DNA of 64,000 nt from Entoloma clypeatum (GCA_963565915.1 OY751488.1:930001-994000); one strand, 5' to 3'; shown: positions 21,401-31,891, counted from the stretch's first letter. The notes: a model not told the origin generated them from the sequence alone. Program-made: numbers and translations.

Positions 21401-22160
21401 AATGGGGATGAGCGAATCCAATGCCACCCACACCCCACTCCCGACGGGCTACAAACCCATGAAGTCTGAAGATGAACCCAATGCAGAACTCAGATCCAAG
21501 TACTAATCCGTCATCGGATCACTATTGTACTTAATGATCGGCACAAGACCCGACATTTGTTTCGCCGTGATCAAAATGTCCCAATTTTCTGCAAACCCTA
21601 CCAAACGCCATCTAGAAGTGGCAAGGGATATTTGCAGGTATTTGAAGACAACAAAAGATTACGCAATCGTGTATGATGGTGATTCTGGGAAAGGAATCTA
21701 CGCATTTACAGACTCCGATTGGGCGTCAGACGAAAACACCAGAAAGTCCACCACTGGTTACTTCATATCGCTGGCGTCTGGAGCAGTAACATGGGTTTCA
21801 TCGGCGCAAAAAACCATTGCCCTCTCTTTCACAGAAGCAGAGTACATGGCGCTATCAGATTGCAGTTGCGCAGTGACATGGCTTAGAAGCATGCTTGCCG
21901 AACTTGGAATGCAGATCGGATCAGTCCCGATCTATGGAGATAACAATGGCTCTGTCTTTATCGCATCCAACCCTGTAACTGAAAAGCGGTCCAAGCACAT
22001 CGACGTGTGATTCCACTTCGTCAGAGAAAAAGTATCCGAAGGCATCATTACGGTCGAATTCATTGAAGGAGTGAATAACCCTGCAGACCTTTTAACTAAG
22101 AATCTGGGGAAAGTCCTCTTTAGCAAGTTTATCCCGTACTTTGGATTACTTAAAAACTAG
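18485..22160 (+). pseudogene. Copia-2 pol: protease, integrase, RT, RNase H
   Basis: Order is typical of Ty1/Copia. Protease LDSGASLHF is intact at 18946-18972. The integrase zinc region has HKRLGH...CTGC (~19353-19475), and the core has LLDDFSSHVWV, WRVDGGGEF and NGRAEQIN. RT begins with VAERKELDMLKSRGV and RNase H has FTDSDWASDENTRKS, AEYMAL and YGDNNGSV. Defects: TAA at 18637 (GAA in Copia-1), a frameshift near 19230, and TGA at 19674, near 19848, at 20535, 20988 and 22008, plus TAA at 21504. The RT active site reads YVND (21195-21206) instead of YVDD. The TGA in IN*TLWEK is CGA in the related fragment at 41284, showing a CpG-to-TpG change. The end is TAG at 22158. Confidence 0.95.
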
Positions 22161-22220
22161 ACAAAAAGAGTACCTATATGGGAAAAAAGTAAAAATGTAT
22201 TTAGAAGTATGTACTAAATA

Positions 22221-22228
22221 TGGGGGGG
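22221..22228 (+). promoter_or_regulatory. Polypurine tract of Copia-2
   Basis: TGGGGGGG immediately before the 3' LTR, the expected plus-strand DNA primer. Confidence 0.7.
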
Positions 22229-22539
22229 TGTTGAAACTTTTCCATCATGTAGATTAGATTAGATTAGATTACATCACGTGACCATTTACACATCTTCGAT
22301 TACATACTTATTTGGTTGGTACAAACAGTAGTACGGTATATAAGACCAGGAAACTGTCAATACCAACAAGTTGTCTCTTGACTCTTAACCAGCTCCATCG
22401 CTCTTACCAGCCTCAACCGCTCTCACCAGCCTCACCCTTTCCAATCCAAGTAAGTGACTAGAACGGTTAAGTAGAGTACTTCCACTGTAGCTGTGTTGCT
22501 CAGTACATCTGCAGCTAGCGCCCAGGTGGAACTTCAACA
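22229..22539 (+). repeat. Copia-2 3' LTR
   Basis: 311 bp, same ends as the 5' LTR. It has (AGATT)4 at 22251-22270 instead of five units, which accounts for the 5-bp length difference. CACGTG and the TATA box are conserved. Confidence 0.95.
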
Positions 22540-24968
22540 GTTCTTCCACCACTCAAACCCCATTCTCAAGATTGCCATTGATTAGGGATCCACATGAGTG
22601 GGTCTGGACTGATGTGAGTTCTGGCCCTTGGTTCCATGGTACTGCTCAATCCCCATGAGTCCCCTGCGAAAGCGTCCTTGAGCCCAAGTTTGAGCCACTC
22701 TTTTGTGATTTTGGGAAGACCATCTAGTATGTGGGAACCCACATCTCAAGATCGCTGTTCTGTTTTCTCAGAATACATTGGATGGCACCTGTGGACATTG
22801 GATATAGGCTGATAGGCCTCAGAGGGCATCTTTGGTGGTTGTCACAGTTTGTTCCTACATTCTGTTGGACTTGTTCCTTTTTCACATGAAAAGTTGACAT
22901 TGTGTGAGAGCAAAAATACAACAGTGCCTTCGCGCCGCACTGACGCAGCCAACAGTCCTGACAACATACAGTCGTGTACTACAGTCTCCACACAACAGTA
23001 ACTCACAGTTGCAAGCCTTACAGTTGTTGTCAATGATGACCTCTTACAGTCACGTACTACATCAGTCAGATCAGAAATGGTGGTAAGTAACTACAGTCTG
23101 TTGTTCAATATTTAAGAGGTCCTTTGACGAAATGACTCGCCCTAATATTCCCCTCCATGCCCTCCATATGCCCTCACCTTCCTTCTCAGTTTACAGAGTC
23201 TCTATGGGAGGAGCATGGCGTTGCAACCCTCCTTTGGTGGGCTGGTGTCCAGATCTACCCCTGGTCAGTCAATGACGACCCCCTTCTTGAAACCATCTCC
23301 AGCATCTGCGGTGCTTTGTATTCCGGCGGTGTCAATCTTTCACATACCAGGTCTTCAATGGCAGTATTGCAGTTCGTACATTTTTTCGTGTCTCTTGGAA
23401 GTTCAAATTACTAATCTGAATTTCTCCAGGCACAAAGGACTATAAAAGGCTGGTGCATCACTGTGGGAAGTGCTGTGGCGGATACCTTCAACAAGAACTT
23501 CAAGAGTTGGGTGGTGGAGTAGGGCCTCGGGCCCAACTCCACACAGTCATGTGACATAGACATGTAGACACGAGACATCCTGTTGTAGATGCCATCTGCT
23601 ATACCATGAGAGCCTGCTACCTGCTCTGAGACTGCCTGCCTGACCGCTCCCACCTCTCCGTGCCTGCTCTTTCAGCTAAAAAAGATACTTGATTTAATCT
23701 ACCTGGAACACAATCTAATTTTAATCCTAATGAAGGTACAGCATAAGAATGAATTACATCTGCTGGTTGACTTTGGGACAGATCCTGTCTGATGTCTATA
23801 TGCTTGTGCAGCTTTGGAAGACCACCAATTTTTGTATCTGTGTACTGGTAGAAGGGATTCCTAAGTGAGATCTCGTTGTTCTGACATTCCTGCCATGTCT
23901 GATATTCTGGCAGAAGTACCGTGGCTTTTTTGTGTCCATATGGTCATCTCAACATTCTCTTTGCACTTTGATTCCACCGTGCGTGCAATTGCAATCACAG
24001 GGTTGAGCCATGCATCATGGAAGTCACAACCACAGGCAACATTGGTTCTTTCTGCAGCTGTGGTACATTTTCCAATCCCAGTGATATGGGGTTTGACTAA
24101 AACTGTTCTAGGTTGAACACATTTTGATGCTGTGGGCCTCCCGTTGACTCAGTGTACAGGTGGATCATGATGTGCAGGCAGCGGTAATTCTGGAGAGCTG
24201 GTCTAATACATGAAGGCAGGCAACAATGCCCTTTCTTGGATGGTCACTTGTCTTGACGAGTGCGAGATGAGGCATATATGTACTTCAGCAAGGTCGGGCA
24301 CGGAGAAGTATAGTTCTAATGTCTAAATACTATGTAGAACATATATCCAACGTCGAAAACCCGCTGTCCTTATTGCGTGGTTTCACCTAGGTTAGACGTT
24401 GTGCATGTTAATTCCAACCACATCCGTGGGTCCTCTGTGGCCCCCGCGGAACGAGACACACTCCCATCTGCCATTTTGTTAGTCATCCAGTGCATTGAAT
24501 AACAAAGCATATGCCTGTGTGCATTGTGTTCTTGATTGGATCGTCTGATCAAGCATCCGTGGTCACGCGCATGACATAGTACCCTCCGCCTTCACCTCTT
24601 CGGCATTGACATTGACTGGGATATCACCATCACAGACAAGGCCAACATCGAGTCCAAGATCATCAGTACCACTACCGTCGCTGCTGAGACCCACCATGCA
24701 TGTAGTATTGAGGAGGGCTGATCATGATAATCAGCGGGTGTCACTGCTGTTACACCCTGACAATGAGCTCTTCAGTTTCTGACTTCAGTTTAAACCCTTA
24801 CCATCCTGTAGTCCGATTCGTGTGGCATTGGGAACACTGTAGACTCTACAGTCATCTTACAGTCTGACCCAACTGTTGTTGAAGGGTGGACTTTACAGTT
24901 GCATTGATCACTGTTGGTTGACTGTTGTTTGACTGCTGTGGATCTTACAGTCGCATCGATCACTGTTA
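22540..24968. other. Degenerate region between Copia-2 and the LINE
   Basis: Starts with the rest of the first host-like unit and a second copy of it (22576-~22770). ACAGTC/TGACTGT words cluster at 22930-23050 and 24830-24980. Short frames such as TESLWEEHGVATLLWWAGVQ (~23190) and FGIDIDWDITITDK (~24600) look protein-like but have no assignable family. No intact gene was found. Confidence 0.4.
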
Positions 24969-25123
24969 GTTGACTGTTGTTCACCGCTTCTTGACTTGTT
25001 ACCACGACGTGCACAGCCACATCCTGGTCGCAGTCTCTCTCGTTGTTGAGCCCCCCCGCTCCATCGTACCATCCGATCCTCTTGCTATCGCTACCCTAGG
25101 CGAAACACTCGACTCATTGCAAC

Positions 25124-27322
25124 ATGGCTCCAAAGCCGATCCCCAGATCGGCCACGATCCCCTCCGACAACCCGAGACCTCCTCCTCAAACGAGGTCGTC
25201 CACATCCCAAAAAGCCGACTGGTCTGCAACCCCCGCCGTTCCTGTGGGAGCGTCTGCAACGACAGGTCCTTACTCCACAGCGTCTACGGTAGCCGCCATG
25301 GCTGCTGCCGCACCGACATCCGCCCTTGCTCCTGTTGGCCCCCCCGGCGGCCGATACAAGAAAAAGGCTCTCTCTGCGCGCCCCTCCTCACCCCAGGGCA
25401 GCAACATCTCTATGGGATCCGCTGGGTCTGCTACCCCGCGCCCCGCATCCCCCACCTCAGACGACTCCGATAGCTCGGAACGCCCTCCCCCCCCTGCCCC
25501 TGCTGACCGCCCTGACGCTCCCATGATCGTCGATGCCCCCAGCATGCCGGACACCCTAGGCTACAACAGCGAACTTGCAGGCCCCTGCATGTTGCAAGGC
25601 TCCGCGGACACGTTGTCGTCCGACTTCAACGCCGCCCTCGCTTCCGTTGCCTCCGTACGAGACCTGGTCACTTGGACCGCATCTCAACGCCGGTCTGTTG
25701 ACCAATCCACTGCAGACCAGCTCTGCACCGCTACAGCCTCCCTCATCCACACCCTTGCGGATGTCGGAGCTCTCACCAAATATGCCGAAGGGGACGACCC
25801 CTCCGGCGTTCGTCTCACTGGACTGGGCGTCTTAATTGATCGCCTCGTCAAGATCCCTGGGGTGTCGGCGTTCACGTCTGCCCCCGAAAACATTGTCGCG
25901 GCGAAGGACCCCAAACCTCCGCCACCCAAGAAGAAGCTGCCCTCCTTCCCGAAGACAGCCAAACCCACACCCCGCATGTCCGCGTCAGCGGGAGCATCTG
26001 GCTGCCTCGCTCGCGAGAAGGCCAAACTCCTATCCCACCCCGTCCCCTCGCCCCCGGCGAAGCGACATCCTTCCGGCCTTGCAGGCTCAGCGTGGGCTCC
26101 CCCGCCCGCTGTTGTAGCTGCAGCCCAACCCTGGTCCACTGCGTCGAAAAAACGCAAGTCCGCTGCTGAGTCGCAGCAGGAAACCTTGGTCGCCATGGCC
26201 AAGACGTTCCCTGCCACCACTACCATTGCCCTACAGCAAGCCACGGCTGCTATTAGGCCCACCTCTCCTTCTGCTTCCCAGGCCCGCCGAAAGAAGCAGA
26301 AGCGGTTTACCACGTCAGGACGGTCTCGCAAATCCGTCTCCGTTTACACCTCCCCCCCCTTTCCCTGGGCGGTGGAGACTATCTTCACCCAGATCAACGG
26401 GCATCTGGGCAATGCAAAGAGGACGATCCGCGTCACTTCTGTTGAGTCAAACCGGGGGGGTCTCTCCCTGGCGACCGACGAAGTCCCCGACGAGGACGAC
26501 CTCAAAGTTTTCAAAGCCCTTTTCGAGTCCAAGCTCGCCGCTAGCGCTCACTCGGCCCCTAACACTGAACTTCGAGTGGAGGTACCCACCTCCAAATCGA
26601 GTCTCAAAATATGCGACTTCCCGTACTACGGGCTCACCCCACAACGCGACCCGAAATCCGGCCGCCTCGTTCCCCTCTCGGAGAGCCAGGTCGTCGACAT
26701 AATGGCGTCCGCCCCCTTTGCCCGCGAGTTCTCTTACTACGAGAACTCGAAGCCCCGCCTCGCCAGAAACTCCCCGTCGTCTAGCACCGGGACCATCTGG
26801 TTCGACATCGAAGACTCCAAAGGGGGTCTCGTTCTCAAGAACTTAGCCGGAAAGGCCTTCATGTATGGCCCTTACCGACTCGTCCTGAACCCCGCCGAGA
26901 AGCACGTTGGAGTGCCTCAATGCAACCGCTGCTGGCGATTCGGCCATCCGTCCAACGCTCGGATCTGCCCTCTCAAAAGCAAACTCTGCCCCATCTGCGG
27001 TGAACCCCACACCGTCGAATTCCATCGAGCCCTCGCCTCCTGCTGCCGCGGGAACGCCAAGGCAAACCCCCCAGTCCTCCCCACCCCCGATGGCAAGGAC
27101 TGCGAACATGCAGGTCGCTGCATCAACTGCAAAGGTAGCCACCGCGCAGATGATCGCGTATGCAAATACTGGAAAAGCCGATTCAACCCCGATTGGATCT
27201 GGCGCCGATACCAAGAAGCAAACGTAAGTGCGGACTTCACCCACTTCTTTGAATCTAACCCCCCGCCTCGTCTAGCTGACCGAGACAATAGCCGCATTCA
27301 ACCAAACGTAGTCATATGTTGA
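25124..27322 (+). CDS. LINE ORF1, nucleic-acid-binding protein
   Basis: 732 residues from ATG 25124. The first ~400 residues are Pro/Ser/Ala-rich and probably disordered. A structured middle follows (from AVETIFTQINGHLGNAKRTI near residue 410). Near the C-terminus lie three Cys/His clusters: CNRCWRFGHPSNARIC from residue 600, CPICGEPHTVEFH, and CINCKGSHRADDRVC. These match the triple CCHC-like ORF1 ends of Tad1/R1-type LINEs, where ORF1 coats the element RNA. The stop TGA overlaps the ORF2 start (ATGTTGA at 27316-27322). No defect is visible. Confidence 0.93.
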   Translation: MAPKPIPRSATIPSDNPRPPPQTRSSTSQKADWSATPAVPVGASATTGPYSTASTVAAMAAAAPTSALAPVGPPGGRYKKKALSARPSSPQGSNISMGSAGSATPRPASPTSDDSDSSERPPPPAPADRPDAPMIVDAPSMPDTLGYNSELAGPCMLQGSADTLSSDFNAALASVASVRDLVTWTASQRRSVDQSTADQLCTATASLIHTLADVGALTKYAEGDDPSGVRLTGLGVLIDRLVKIPGVSAFTSAPENIVAAKDPKPPPPKKKLPSFPKTAKPTPRMSASAGASGCLAREKAKLLSHPVPSPPAKRHPSGLAGSAWAPPPAVVAAAQPWSTASKKRKSAAESQQETLVAMAKTFPATTTIALQQATAAIRPTSPSASQARRKKQKRFTTSGRSRKSVSVYTSPPFPWAVETIFTQINGHLGNAKRTIRVTSVESNRGGLSLATDEVPDEDDLKVFKALFESKLAASAHSAPNTELRVEVPTSKSSLKICDFPYYGLTPQRDPKSGRLVPLSESQVVDIMASAPFAREFSYYENSKPRLARNSPSSSTGTIWFDIEDSKGGLVLKNLAGKAFMYGPYRLVLNPAEKHVGVPQCNRCWRFGHPSNARICPLKSKLCPICGEPHTVEFHRALASCCRGNAKANPPVLPTPDGKDCEHAGRCINCKGSHRADDRVCKYWKSRFNPDWIWRRYQEANVSADFTHFFESNPPPRLADRDNSRIQPNVVIC

Positions 27323-30300
27323 GTACAACTATGAATAAATTTGAGGGTTTGCGAATTCGCTCCCAGAACGTATACCGAAAGAGCATTCTCCTGTCAACTA
27401 TGTTAGAGAGTCAGAAAGATAATCTCGACATAATCTTTGTGCAAGAACCCCCCTGGGCTACCATTCGACATATCGCGTCCATGACGAGAAGGGACGGTGA
27501 GCCCCTTGTGGGTCCGCCGAACCACCCTGACTGGATGTGCCTCCACCACTCGGAGCCTGTCCTTGATCCAGATAACCTGGATGAGGATCTTCGCCCCCGC
27601 GCCATAGTTTATGTTCATAGACGGCGTACCGCTATGAAACCTAAACTTCGCTCAGACATCGTCCGCCACCGAGATGTCAATCTTCTTACGTTGTCTGTCC
27701 CCGAGGGCCAGATCAACCTAATTAATGCCTACTCGGATACGCAGGGCACTGCTATACGTATCCTTGCCTCCCTTGGTACATCCCTTCCTCCTATTCGGTA
27801 CATAGGCGGTGATTTTAATTGCCCCTCGCCGCTATGGGACCCCGAAGTGACGCGCCACAACCATAATGCGTCTCTCCTCTCGGACTTCGCATTCGCTCAC
27901 GGGCTTGTTCATCATAGGACTGGGTTTACCCACTTCCCTAAGAATAACAATGCCCCATCCATCATCGACCTGGTCTTCCTCCCTAACACGGACAAGGACT
28001 CGATCATCAAACTTGGGAGCCCTGACGAGTCGGACCACCGCTCGATCATCACCCTCCTCAGATCCCCCCTCATTAACGCGAAGGAACGCTACCGTATAGT
28101 ACCGGACTCGGAAGAGGAAACTCATTTCCTATCCGCACTCATGGACTCCATCTCCTCCATCCCTATTCCGGCCACGGCCACTAGGGAGGACATCACGAGT
28201 ATTACTCAAAAGGTTCAGGAGCTCGTCCTGGCCGCGTGGACCGAATTCTCTCGCTCTCCCCGGAACTCGTTCCGGTCGAAGGGCTGGTGGGATAAGGACT
28301 GCAAGGCAGGGTGGCGCACCTATTCCAATTCGGGTAAAACAGACCAAGACTGGCGCGTTATGCATAAAATCATACGCACTGCTAAGCGGAACTTTTTCGA
28401 CAAGAAGATCGACGAAGTCTCCAACAAAAACAAGCGTCCTTGGGACCTTACTTCCTGGGTCGGCCCACGAAAGAACGCCTCTCCTGAGGCCGTTATTTTC
28501 GAAGGCAAGACCTGTACCACCACTGCCGAGACTTGTGACGCCTTCCACAAGTCCTTCCAGTCCGCAGAAGCTCGACCCGTCGATCCCGACAGGCTGCGCA
28601 GCACCCTAGAACCTCAGCCCAAAAGGGACTGGGTTCCATTCACTTCGCAAGAGGTCCTCCAGGCCCTGGCCGGTTGTTCTAGCCGGTCAGCCCCTGGTCC
28701 CGACCATCTTACGTGGACTCATCTTAAGTGCCTAATAGCACATAAACAAATCTTGAAGTTGTCCGTCTGGACCCTGAACGCCTGCCTCTCGGCGGGGTTT
28801 TGGCCTGACGCCTTCAAAATCTCAACGACCGTCATTATTCCTAAACCAAATAAGCCGGCGTACGACGTTCCCAAAGCATTTCGACCCATCGTGCTTCTAA
28901 ACACCCTGGGCAAACTCTTTGAGAAAGCTATCGCTAACAGACTCCAGTGGGAACTAGCCCGCCATGGTCTACTGCACCCAGGTCAATTCGGGGGGGTTCG
29001 TCAGAACTCCACCGAAGACGCCGGACAATTCCTCACCCACCTCATACGTGCAGGATGGGCGAGGAAACTCAAGACAAGCGTTGTCACCATTGACTTGGCC
29101 CAATACTTTCCCTCTCTTAACCACTCGGTTATATCGCTCATACTAGATAGGATGGGATTCCCCGACACTGTCGTGGACTTCTTTTCAAATTACCTAGTAG
29201 GGAGACAGACTCAATACGCCTGGGAGGACGACCTCTCAGACCTCTTCTCTGTTGACATTGGCGTAGGTCAGGGCTCCGCCCTCTCCCCTGTGCTATCGTC
29301 CATCTATCTCGCCCCGCTGATGTACGCATTTCATGCGGAACTATCACAGGCCAGCCTCATCTCATACGTCGACGACGGGACCATCATTGTCCAATCTGAG
29401 ATGTGGAAGGAAAACCTTGCCAAATTAAAAAAAGCATACAAATGTCTGTTTGAGTTGACCACAGCCCTCGGGCTTGTCCTCGAGCACTCTAAATCGGAGG
29501 CGTTCCATTTCTCCAGGAAGAATGGCGACGATAACCCCCCGGTTGACCTCGGATTCGCGCCCTTCACCGGCGACTCCCCCCTCGTCCCCAAGACCTTCTG
29601 GAGGTACTTGGGCTTCTTCTTCGACCGCAAGCTACTCTTTACTGAGCATGCAAAACGGTATGCCACTAAGGCCTTCTCAGCAACGGGAGCCCTACTATCC
29701 CTGGGAAACTCAGTCCGTGGACTCACTCCCAAACACAAACGCACCCTGTACCGATCGTGTATTTTGCCGATCGCGCTATACGGTGCTAACCTCTGGAACT
29801 TCGACGGCGCCCGCAACAAGGGTGTCGTCAAGTCTATCTCCAAAGTCCAAAGACGCGCAGCGTTATGGATCTTGGGAGCCTTCCGTACCACCCCCACAGG
29901 GGCGGTCGAAGCACTTGCTGGCCTGCCTCCGGTGCACTTGCTAGGGGGTCTCTCTCAACTGGAAGTAATCCATATTTTCACCGACTCTGTCAACGCCATT
30001 CGGCGCGCCACAGACCCGGATCTCCACTCTTCGCAGGCAACTGCGCTCGCTATCATCAGTAACCTGATTCCTTGGTTTGAGGAACCCGGTCTGAATTCCA
30101 AGGTCATCTTTCACCATGTCCCCGATTCTTCGGACCATGGATTCGAACCCCACCGTGCAGTGCACGACTTCGCCTCCTTGATTCGCATTGAGTGTGGTGA
30201 GTCGGCCTCCAGATCCCTTGACTTCAACACGAAGCAATTCACGGACGACATGCTCGGTGACTGGGACAGCCTGTACCAGTCCCCCAAGTATGTTGGCCGA

Positions 30301-30990
30301 CACTATCAATTCCCGAGATCGTGCGTCAGACGCCAGGACCACGCTCGGGCCAAACGTATGAAGCCGTCCCATCTCAAGGGCGGTACATGGCTTAAGGATG
30401 TGGGTCACTCCCAATCCCTCACGGCACAAATGGTCCGCGGCCTCACCAGCCACGCCCCAATTGGCCACTACAGACATAGGTTCAACATCGGTGACAAAGT
30501 TGAACAGTGTGACTGTGGTCTGGGGTCCGTCGAGGACTTCGCCCACGTTTTCTACAAATGTCTGCATCACCCCACCAGGCCACCAGACATGCCCACCTTC
30601 TCGAGGAATTCTCCCATCTGGGACGTCTTCGGGAAATTCATCATGGATAACCCAGGGGCATTCGCCTTCCGGGATCGTCCAACGCCCAACACAACCGTTG
30701 GCGGTAGTCGCGTGGTAGCGCGCTGGGTTCAAAGGGGTGCAGCCCCCTCTGGCAAGCGAACGCGATCGAAGGATAAGAACCGCACAGGCGCTTCTTTGGG
30801 GGGCAGGGCGCAGACACCCCCCAGCGCCGCTAACGGCCAACCTCGCAAGGTTGGAGTGCTCTTGTATCGCGCGACCGAATACTCGGGTGCGCATACTAAC
30901 GCGTTTGTTTATAACAGACTCCCCCGTCCTGGCGCGAGGACTTTCCAGCTCGACGGAGCTTTGCGCCGCTTGTTCTTCTTGCGTACGTAG
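27316..30990 (+). CDS. LINE ORF2: APE endonuclease and reverse transcriptase
   Basis: 1,224 residues. The AP-endonuclease domain (1-~245) shows N18 (RSQNVYRK), E44 (VQEPPW), D166 (IGGDFNCPSPLWD) and S239-D240-H241. The RT has SAPGPDHLTW, FRPIVLLNTLGKLFEKAIAN, VVTIDLAQYFPSLNH, GVGQGSALSPVLSSIYLAPL and Y684-V-D-D. It nicks the target and copies the RNA from the nick. The RNase H-like part starts abruptly: AGLPPVHL runs straight into LGGLSQLEVIHIFTDS (D890). The first strands and the acidic helix, still present at 2993-3073, are missing, which suggests an in-frame deletion. A CxC...H...C knuckle starts at C1065. Translation probably starts by reinitiation at the ATGTTGA overlap. Confidence 0.93.
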   Translation: MLSTTMNKFEGLRIRSQNVYRKSILLSTMLESQKDNLDIIFVQEPPWATIRHIASMTRRDGEPLVGPPNHPDWMCLHHSEPVLDPDNLDEDLRPRAIVYVHRRRTAMKPKLRSDIVRHRDVNLLTLSVPEGQINLINAYSDTQGTAIRILASLGTSLPPIRYIGGDFNCPSPLWDPEVTRHNHNASLLSDFAFAHGLVHHRTGFTHFPKNNNAPSIIDLVFLPNTDKDSIIKLGSPDESDHRSIITLLRSPLINAKERYRIVPDSEEETHFLSALMDSISSIPIPATATREDITSITQKVQELVLAAWTEFSRSPRNSFRSKGWWDKDCKAGWRTYSNSGKTDQDWRVMHKIIRTAKRNFFDKKIDEVSNKNKRPWDLTSWVGPRKNASPEAVIFEGKTCTTTAETCDAFHKSFQSAEARPVDPDRLRSTLEPQPKRDWVPFTSQEVLQALAGCSSRSAPGPDHLTWTHLKCLIAHKQILKLSVWTLNACLSAGFWPDAFKISTTVIIPKPNKPAYDVPKAFRPIVLLNTLGKLFEKAIANRLQWELARHGLLHPGQFGGVRQNSTEDAGQFLTHLIRAGWARKLKTSVVTIDLAQYFPSLNHSVISLILDRMGFPDTVVDFFSNYLVGRQTQYAWEDDLSDLFSVDIGVGQGSALSPVLSSIYLAPLMYAFHAELSQASLISYVDDGTIIVQSEMWKENLAKLKKAYKCLFELTTALGLVLEHSKSEAFHFSRKNGDDNPPVDLGFAPFTGDSPLVPKTFWRYLGFFFDRKLLFTEHAKRYATKAFSATGALLSLGNSVRGLTPKHKRTLYRSCILPIALYGANLWNFDGARNKGVVKSISKVQRRAALWILGAFRTTPTGAVEALAGLPPVHLLGGLSQLEVIHIFTDSVNAIRRATDPDLHSSQATALAIISNLIPWFEEPGLNSKVIFHHVPDSSDHGFEPHRAVHDFASLIRIECGESASRSLDFNTKQFTDDMLGDWDSLYQSPKYVGRHYQFPRSCVRRQDHARAKRMKPSHLKGGTWLKDVGHSQSLTAQMVRGLTSHAPIGHYRHRFNIGDKVEQCDCGLGSVEDFAHVFYKCLHHPTRPPDMPTFSRNSPIWDVFGKFIMDNPGAFAFRDRPTPNTTVGGSRVVARWVQRGAAPSGKRTRSKDKNRTGASLGGRAQTPPSAANGQPRKVGVLLYRATEYSGAHTNAFVYNRLPRPGARTFQLDGALRRLFFLRT

Positions 30991-31064
30991 GTCCTCGGAC
31001 CGATGTAGTTTACTCTATGTCAAGCGGACTGTACCCTTAGTATACCGCTATACAAACTGTTGAC

Positions 31065-31116
<52 letters not shown>

Positions 31117-31128
31117 TTGACTGTTGTT

Positions 31129-31297
31129 GAAGAGATTGTAAAACTTGATGTCCTACAGTCCGATTTTGGTGGGGGTACAATCCTTACTGTCCCATGTTGT
31201 GTGTATCTCACCTTCTGATGTGTTTTCGTGTCTAGTCCATGTACTGGCTGTTTGTCTTGGGATTTGCCAGCATTGGACGGGGTATCTTGGGGGTATC
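31129..31297. other. Short spacer between LINE and Gypsy-A
   Basis: 169 bp that continue, across Gypsy-A, into the KDZ-1 region at 37025. This is likely the original KDZ-1 upstream sequence. No motif was recognised. Confidence 0.5.
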
Positions 31298-31730
31298 TGT
31301 AAGGGCAACCACTTTCACTTTTCACTTTTCCTTTTCTTTCTTCCTTTCCTTTCTATTCCACCATCTCCGACGTCCTCTGATTGTATCCGCTGTCTCTGAC
31401 ATCTTATCCGCCTCTCCGCATCCAACGACTCCGCCCCCATCCGCTACTCCGCACGTCAGATCGCAGGTACTATCATTCATCTTGTTTCCATTCATCCCCC
31501 ATCCCTACTCCCAATCATTGCTCATGATTCATGCGTCTCGTTTTATCTCTTATTTCATATCTCATTTTACTATTTATCTTGCTAGCTTGCAGGGGAATCC
31601 TTAGAACTTTCTCTTTGGATCTCCCTTGCAAGGTGTGTGTTGTATTACTTATCAGACTGCTCAATCTAAACTTCAGATCTCCCTTGCAAGTATCTGAGTT
31701 CGAGTCTTGGATCGTAAGGTCGCCCTTACA
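31298..31730 (+). repeat. Gypsy-A 5' LTR
   Basis: 433 bp with 9-bp inverted ends (TGTAAGGGC / GCCCTTACA). A TATA-like CTATTTATC near 31570 lies about 30 nt before 31603, the inferred transcript start. It differs from the 3' LTR at about 14 positions plus a ~9-bp indel (counted by eye). Confidence 0.93.
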
Positions 31731-31742
31731 GTAGAAAGTTCT
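31603..31742 (+). promoter_or_regulatory. Self-priming pair: LTR AGAACTTTCT and primer site AGAAAGTTCT
   Basis: AGAACTTTCT (31603-31612, at the predicted 5' end of the RNA) is perfectly complementary to AGAAAGTTCT (31733-31742), located where a primer binding site belongs, 2 nt after the LTR. Tf1/sushi-type elements prime minus-strand synthesis with the 5' end of their own RNA. That mechanism is inferred here; no tRNA match was recognised. Gypsy-B keeps the same pair. Confidence 0.6.
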
Positions 31743-31891
31743 CTTCTAATTGGACCGAGTCCGATTGCATCATTGTCACGGTTCTGCGCTTTGGAGCAGC
31801 TTCGTCTGCGTCCGACTCCGATACATCTCACACCCCTTCCAGTTCTTCTAATTACCTCTCCGTAACTGGTGATTCTGCTCCGCGCATAGTA

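Larger units (their letters stand above)
16903..22539 (+). mobile_element. Copia-2, complete LTR retrotransposon, inactive
   Basis: 5,637 bp flanked by a perfect 5-bp duplication (GTTCT at 16898-16902 and 22540-22544). It has two LTRs, a tRNAiMet-type primer site, gag, pol in the copia order (protease, integrase, RT, RNase H) and a polypurine tract. The LTRs differ by one AGATT unit and a few substitutions, so insertion is fairly recent. Even so, pol carries many stops, a frameshift and a mutated RT active site. It must have been copied in trans or decayed fast. Confidence 0.95.
24982..31113 (+). mobile_element. Full-length Tad1-like LINE
   Basis: A 6.1-kb non-LTR retrotransposon flanked by the 13-bp duplication GTTGACTGTTGTT (24969-24981 and 31116-31128), with a 48-nt poly(A) (31066-31113). 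The leader is 142 nt, then come ORF1 and ORF2, both open, and a ~75-nt 3' UTR ending CTGTTGACC before the poly(A). Two extra G follow the poly(A). Full length, long poly(A) and open ORFs indicate a recent insertion. The RNase H part of ORF2 is incomplete, so activity is uncertain. The same 3' end occurs in the elements at 2080-4215 and 36481-36610. Confidence 0.93.

Noticed and set aside
24600..24720. Chitinase-like gene (FGIDIDWD)
   Set aside because: One short resemblance to the GH18 DxxDxDxE motif, with no catalytic Glu and no neighbouring domain.
29941..30894. A 317-codon antisense open frame in the LINE, also open at 3074-4027
   Set aside because: It mirrors the coding strand of LINE ORF2 and stays open only because the sense sequence is conserved. 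No motifs or start context.
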